This document shows, piece by piece, positions 58,856 to 64,000 of a DNA stretch of 64,000 bases (within the stretch, counting starts at the first letter, position 1; every line of letters starts with the position of its first letter). A program made the translations under genes and the position numbers. Origin of the DNA: Vitellaria paradoxa (lineage: Eukaryota > Streptophyta > Magnoliopsida > Ericales > Sapotaceae); assembly GCA_019916065.1 (NCBI GenBank), contig CM034244.1, positions 28,450,471-28,514,470 of the forward strand. The letters are read 5' to 3'. Below the pieces are notes generated by a model. It was not told where the DNA came from. It made no database searches and was given only the letters and a program-made list of their open reading frames with translations.

Positions 58856-59170
58856 TCTAGAAAGGCAGTTAGCTCCTAACGCATAGCTATGGAAAGGAGC
58901 TTAGCTTTGGACAAGGAAATATTTAGCATTTGGAACATAACTAGGGAAGGAAATGAGCCTCACTCTAGATGAGAGGTAATAGTTAGTGCCTCGTATATTA
59001 TTGGAGATAGAGTTTCACTTCTTTGGGGAGTTCAACTCCAAGGGAAAAGACAGTTAACGCTTCACGCATAACTGTGGGAATGGAGCCTTACTCCAGGTGA
59101 GAGGGAAATAGTTAGTGAATATTGTGTACCTAGAGGAAGGAGTTTCACTCTAATAAGGAACTCAACTCCC
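58280..59170. repeat. Degenerate short tandem array, about eleven units of 45-75 bp
   Basis: The core AGTTAGTGCCTNGCNCATAA followed by CTGGGAAATGGAGCNTNRCTCC recurs near 58290, 58348, 58408, 58454, 58527, 58585, 58873, 58921, 58988, 59050 and 59108. The gap at 58610-58860 is filled by two copies of the 95-bp unit. Confidence 0.75.
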
Positions 59171-59499
59171 AAGAATGTGCTTAGCATAGGTGAGTGACTA
59201 TTTATCTATGTGAAAGGCCTAGGCACCTACTGCGATGTGAATGATATAATTATCATCAAGTGTAGGCATGTTAAATGTAATAACAACTTATATTCTATCA
59301 TGGATGGCAATCCAAGGATGGATCTTAGATATGTTTAAGGGAAGTCATGACTTAGAAACAAACGGCTTAACCAATCCTAAGTCATTCCTAATTTCTAGAG
59401 CCTCACTCATTCAGGTGAATGCTTTGGATTGATAAATATTTAATTTCTAAGTTTGTGTCAACTGTAATGGGTGTATGTTTGCATGTCTGAATGTGTTCT

Positions 59500-59880
59500 A
59501 GCATGTTAAGGCATGTGCCAATATGTCAAAACATGATGTATGGCATGTCATAGCATGTGCTATCGTGGCAAATGATGTCCTAACATGTTATACTATGATG
59601 TAAGATGATGATAAGCATGTTAGCATGGCATAGCATGATGATAGTGTGGCATAGCATGGTCATGACATGGTACAATATGGCATAGCATGGCAATATAGAA
59701 TGTTAGCATGATATAGGATGATAATGACATGGTATGACATCACGGAATGACATGGCATGACAAATATGATGCTCGGCATGAATTAGCATGATATTATGAT
59801 GATATGGCATGACATGTTGTGACAGACATGGTATTATGATATAGTATGGCATGATAGAATAATGTTATGGCATGTCATTT
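59500..59880. repeat. GGCATG/ATGATG-rich degenerate microsatellite
   Basis: Repeated words GGCATAGCATG, GGCATGACATG and ATGATGATA without a fixed period, over about 380 bp. Probably the diverged remains of a short tandem repeat. Confidence 0.6.
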
Positions 59881-61505
59881 ATATGATGTCGGGAATTTTA
59901 CAAAATTGTCTTGAGTAAATTCGGTTAACATCATAAATCAGGTATAACCTAGTCTTAAATTATTATCCGGATACCTTTCATTGACAAAGAATTATATTTA
60001 CATGATTAAAATTATTTTATTCTAATTATGTAAACAAATTGGATGGAAAGACAATAAAAATTTTATAGATAGAAAATTATAGTGAATGTGAAACTTAGGA
60101 GAGAAAACGCCTCAAATTCTTCCAAAGACCTTGCGAACACCTCTTAGTGGCTAGCTTTAGGGAAGGAGAAGAGAGGGAGGTGGGTGGGGATGGAGAAGAG
60201 AGGAGAAGAAGCCTTCTTTGTATAGACATTTTAAGTGAACAAAAGTTTTGCAATGCCTTGAAAGGGCAAAAAACTTTGCATAACCCAACGAGGGGACAAG
60301 TTTGCAAAATATCTTTTTTAAGCTTCTTTTCCAGTTGCTTTTGCTGAATAGGGTAAGCAAAAAGGTTTGCAAAACACCACAAGCAAATATGTCTACAAAA
60401 ATGAAATGGTCAGAACCTTTTGCAATTCAAATTTAGGTGAAAACGCTTGCCATAATGCTATGTGGCAAGCAAAATGGTGGCCAGGCATAGTTTAGGGCCA
60501 CTCAGGCCACATTTTGTAAGGTTTGGGTTTCACCCGCAAAGATTCGGGCAATTCTAAGTCCTTTGGCACAGTTTTCGAGAGCTTTTGGGACTTCTCAAGC
60601 ACTTTGGAGTGAATTAAATCAACTAGGTCAAAATTTGGTTCAATTTGGACTCTCCAAGACTAAATTATATCTGTTTGAAACTTATTACTCCAAAACGGGC
60701 TGAAACGGAGGTAGGGTCATCCAATCCTTTAGCTTAACCCCTAAAGGCACAACCAAGCTTACTCCTTCCACCATTTTTGGGTATGAGGATTCCAAAAATG
60801 CTATCGGTAGGACTCTGGGACACTTTTATGGATTTATAAAATATTAATTTGCAAATGAATTAGTGGAGAGACCTCTTACGGTTTGACTTAGCCAAACTTA
60901 ACTATACCATTATCTCAGGGGATGAAACCTTGATATTCTTGTGCAATTTGAAGACATTCTTACATCATCTAGATGCTCAAATTGTATTTGACATGTCGAT
61001 AACTACATTTTTGTCGGTATGAGCTATTTTGAGTCGACGGAGCTCGAATGACCTCTGGAAGGGCCTTTTTTGGATACTCTAAATTGTTTTCTATGTTCTT
61101 TGACATGTCTTAGGATGTTGTGTATCTTCCTGTGTGTTTCTAGCTTGATATGGGCATTTCGATTGATATTAGTCTCGGATGCATCGGTAGAGGCCATTCT
61201 TGACTTCTAGACTGAATTGACCCTTGACTCTAAACTCTGGCTCTTCTGTTGAGGTTGGAGTTGTTTGTTTGGTGACTTGAACATGCTTTTGCAGTCTGGT
61301 GGGTATTTTCTTTAACCTAGTTTTTTACCTTAGTTTTTATATAACTCCAAGGGTACAATCAGCATTTTGCTGATTGTTAACTTTTTGTCAAATTTTGGCA
61401 CTTTTACATATCCTATGATTGAGAAAACTTAATCAGTAGAGTATTATTCAATTAAAAATATTAAATACTATAAATATTAAATGCGGGGGCAAAATTGGGT
61501 GTCAA

Positions 61506-62859
61506 AATAGGGCAGGCGTTGATGATGGAGTAGGTAGGTCAACTGTAAGATGATTGATGTAGCAATTTAAATTTCTAAAAATAGTGAAGTACCAGTCATA
61601 CCCACAAGGAGGGGCGTTGTTAACTCACAATTCTTCTCTTAGTAAGTAGGTGTCACACAATTTAAAATTAGAGAAATTGATTTAAATTTTAAAAATGAAA
61701 CTACTCTAGGCATTTTATCAAACACCTAAGAGGCTAAAATATAATCTAATGTAAAGTGAATTAACAATTAAGAAATTAAAGAGGCTTGGGAACAAAGATA
61801 AACTATCCAATCGGCATACAATGAGCTAATCTGGGGGCAAAAATGTTCTACCTATAAGCATCTAGGCAAAACTATCACAATGTGGGTTAATTTAGGGAAA
61901 TTAAATCCAATTGCTAGAATGCCTAGGGGAACATAGCATCAATTATACATGGCATAATTGATGGCATAATTGATCTGGGCATGTAAGCATTCTAATAAAT
62001 ACCTAACATGCAAACAAACTCAACACAACGCACTGTGCATACATGGCATGCAAAGTCTAGAAAAGCATTCAAACTTGAGAGGTATATACTTAATTACCCA
62101 TAAAGCCATTCTATTAAGCACCCAATATGCACACAATCTCAACTCAAGTACTAAACATCCGATGGTATGAAAAGTCAAGGAGAAATTGGATACAAAAGAG
62201 GAATTGAAAGAAAATCAACCAATCAAACATCTAAGTATGTAGAAATTGGAAGTAAATTGTAAATTAGACCTCAATTGATCCAAATACATGAAAATCTTCA
62301 AGTACCCACCCTAGGTGCAAGGATTTACAAAGAGAAATGGAAACTTACAAAGAGAACCTTAAATCATCTCTAATCTATCCTATCTCTATACATATCATGA
62401 AACCCTAACTTATATGTATAGTCCTCTTTTCTAGAAATTACAAAGATACCATTAAAAATTCATCTTCTAAAAATTACAACAATGCCATTAAAAAAATTAG
62501 AATTGAAATTGGGTCGTCTGGAAAAGGTTCCAGACGAGGGCACCATCCGAACAAGTGTCCAAAAAGTCTATCCACACTTGGCCAATTTTTTATCCATCTC
62601 AGGTTCTTTGCTCTCGGTCATAAGAACAAGGGTACAGATAAAGGGCCATCCATACAAGGGTCCAAACAGTTTATTTACCTTTCCTCTTTTTTGCTCCTTT
62701 TTTACTTTAATTCACATCTTTTTTATCCAAACTTTCTTGCAGATATCTGAAAATAGGAGACAAATAATATCTAAGGATATCTAACTCATTTTAGCTTCTA
62801 ATTATTCATGATTAATCACATTTTAATATAATTAAATTGTCATTTTTTGTGATTAATCA
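61506..62859 (-). mobile_element. Probable Athila/Tat-like LTR G, boundaries approximate
   Basis: The right boundary on the minus strand is TGATTAATCACAAAAAATG, close to the LTR C start TGATTACACTAATAAAATG. The other end has GATGTAGCAATTTAAA then CCCACAAGGA, in the place of GTGTAGCTTTAAAC and ATCCACAGGGA of LTR C. It interrupts the polymerase reading that starts at 62860. The left limit and target duplication are not settled. The open frame at 62482-62784 lies in it and is not a gene. Confidence 0.5.
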
Positions 62860-63159
62860 GTAGCTGACCTTAAGGGGATTAGTCCTCTGGTTTGTATTTA
62901 TAGGATATTTTTAGAGGATGAAGCCAAACTAGTTAGGCAGATGCAAAGTTGGCTTAATCTACACATGAAAGAAGTAGTTAAGGTTGAGGTGTTAAAATTA
63001 TTGGACGTGGGAGTCATTTATCCTATTTTCAATAATAAATGGGTTAGCCCTACAAAAGTGGTGCCTAAGAAGTCGGGTGACACTATCATTAAGAATGAGA
63101 ACGAAGAGTAAGTGCCAAGTCATAACCAAATCGAGTGGAGAATGTGCTTTGACTATAGG
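62860..63159 (+). pseudogene. Ty3/gypsy (Athila-type) reverse transcriptase fragment
   Basis: One plus-strand frame reads VADLKGISPLVCIYRIFLED, then LHMKEVVKVEVLKLLDVGV, YPIFNNKWVSPTKVVPKKSG, IIKNENEE, a stop, and RMCFDYR. This is the start of a gypsy RT domain, with the spacing and wording of the Athila lineage. It breaks off exactly at CFDYR where LTR E begins (TGTCACG). The part before it is replaced by LTR G. A 98-codon remnant only. Confidence 0.88.
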
Positions 63160-64000
63160 TGTCACGCCCCGAGTCTCGTGACCCAGGAGGTGAGTGATAA
63201 ACACACATAATATGCACTAACACTACTATCCCATGATCAGAGCAGCGCAACAACTCCTAGTGAGCCATGACACATATTAAGATAACATGAAATTTGCCTC
63301 GGCTAGTGCTAGGCCACAAACTGCAACGTATCCTTCTTGGTCATACATTACATAGGCTTTAGGGCCTTAACAACCAAATCGAATAAGACTCCTAATACAT
63401 CAATATTACAACTTTCAAATAAATATTCAACTTAAGTAACCAAAAATTCTACTAAGTCTGGAATGGCTCATATAAATGCACTTCTAGTCCAACCCCATTA
63501 GCCCACCTAGTTATTATGATCTGTTTTTGCAACAAAATCTGTAGGGATGTGAGCACGGGTCCACTTGTACCCACGATGCTACGTACAAACATATATGGTA
63601 TGTAACCAACACATGCATGTCTATACTCATTTATATATACTTACGTCAACATCAACAAGTAACCAAGTTAAGTAAAAGCATGGCACTAGTCAACATTATC
63701 ATAATATAACATTTAATTCCAATTATTTCACGTTATGAGATTTCTTAATACTTAATCCAAGCACATCTCATATTTACATTATCACTTATCCACATAAGTC
63801 ATCGAGGGTTGGGTACATACATGGCACCGTCTTTTCTGGGTCCAGATCCAACGAAACAATAAATCGACCTTGTCATTTAGGATCGCAGTCCAGGGCCACG
63901 ATGAGCCAATACATACATCATGTCGTGGGCTACTAACCCACTGGCATGAACACTTAATCCTGTGCAGGTTCTGGGATTTTCAACCTAATGGTAACCTCAA
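63160..64000. mobile_element. LTR E, left part, runs past the window end
   Basis: It begins TGTCACGCCCCGAGTCTCG, the same terminus as LTRs A and B, and carries GGCTACTAACCCACTGG and TTCTGGGATTTTCAACCTA matching the ordered motifs of A and B. It cuts the RT fragment at 63159. ATAGG at 63155-63159 should be the target duplication. Whether it is a solo LTR or the start of a full element cannot be seen. Confidence 0.75.

Larger units (their letters stand above)
57571..61505. other. Retrotransposon-derived non-coding region with layered repeats
   Basis: No recognisable coding domain. It contains a dispersed unit of about 95 bp, a short degenerate tandem array (58280-59170) and a GGCATG-rich tract (59500-59880). 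The end near 61481-61506 reads GCGGGGGCAAAATTGGGTGT, in the style of a plant gypsy LTR 3' end. The class is not determined. Confidence 0.4.

Noticed and set aside
61559..62864. GTAGC at 61559-61563 and 62860-62864 as target duplication of LTR G
   Set aside because: The left copy lies within sequence homologous to the LTR interior and is not followed by TG, so the match is probably chance.
1..64000. tRNA, rRNA, CRISPR, riboswitch or organellar DNA
   Set aside because: No cloverleaf-like sequence, rRNA core, spaced short repeats or plastid/mitochondrial gene was recognised by reading.

Overview
This window is nuclear DNA of a flowering plant, probably a eudicot. The evidence is Ty1/copia and Ty3/gypsy LTR retrotransposons with plant-type primer-binding sites, a CACTA (En/Spm) DNA transposon, MITEs, long AT-rich spacers, and one intact host gene of the plant U-box (PUB22/23/24) type. 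I cannot name the species. No bacterial genes, CRISPR arrays, rRNA or tRNA genes were seen.

Layout. 1-5.1 kb is AT-rich spacer with two inverted-repeat elements (about 3144-3518 and 3981-4647). 5.1-31.0 kb is a four-level nest. An old solo LTR (A, 5105-31013, 5-bp target duplication GTTAT) was split by a second solo LTR (B, 6522-8453, duplication TTTAC) and by a roughly 21.5-kb CACTA transposon (8943-30494). The CACTA tnp2 gene was broken by a SIRE/Maximus-like copia element (14604-25503) carrying an envelope-position third ORF. That ORF was in turn broken by a solo LTR of Athila/Tat type (C, 16080-17672, duplication TGGTG). 31.0-34.1 kb holds the host gene, a 404-aa U-box E3 ubiquitin ligase on the minus strand. 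Three duplicated blocks lie downstream of it, one carrying a copy of the last codons of the gene.

34-49.9 kb holds a fourth long LTR-like sequence (D, 36568-38580), a complete non-autonomous mini-CACTA (39274-40450, duplication TAA), a 176-bp tandem array (about 42423-43826), and a second, deleted SIRE-like element (about 43876-48495). 49.95-57.57 kb is a complete non-autonomous Athila/Tat-like element (F) with two LTRs, a tRNA-Asp primer-binding site, a gag-like ORF and no pol. 57.6-64 kb is retrotransposon-derived sequence with layered degenerate tandem repeats, a probable Athila/Tat-like LTR (G), a fragment of Ty3/gypsy reverse transcriptase, and an LTR (E) that runs off the window.

Functionally only the U-box gene looks intact. 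All transposase and polymerase genes carry stops or frameshifts. Element F could at most have moved in trans. The main value of the window is its readable insertion history and its repeat structures. I found no convincing new multi-gene system.
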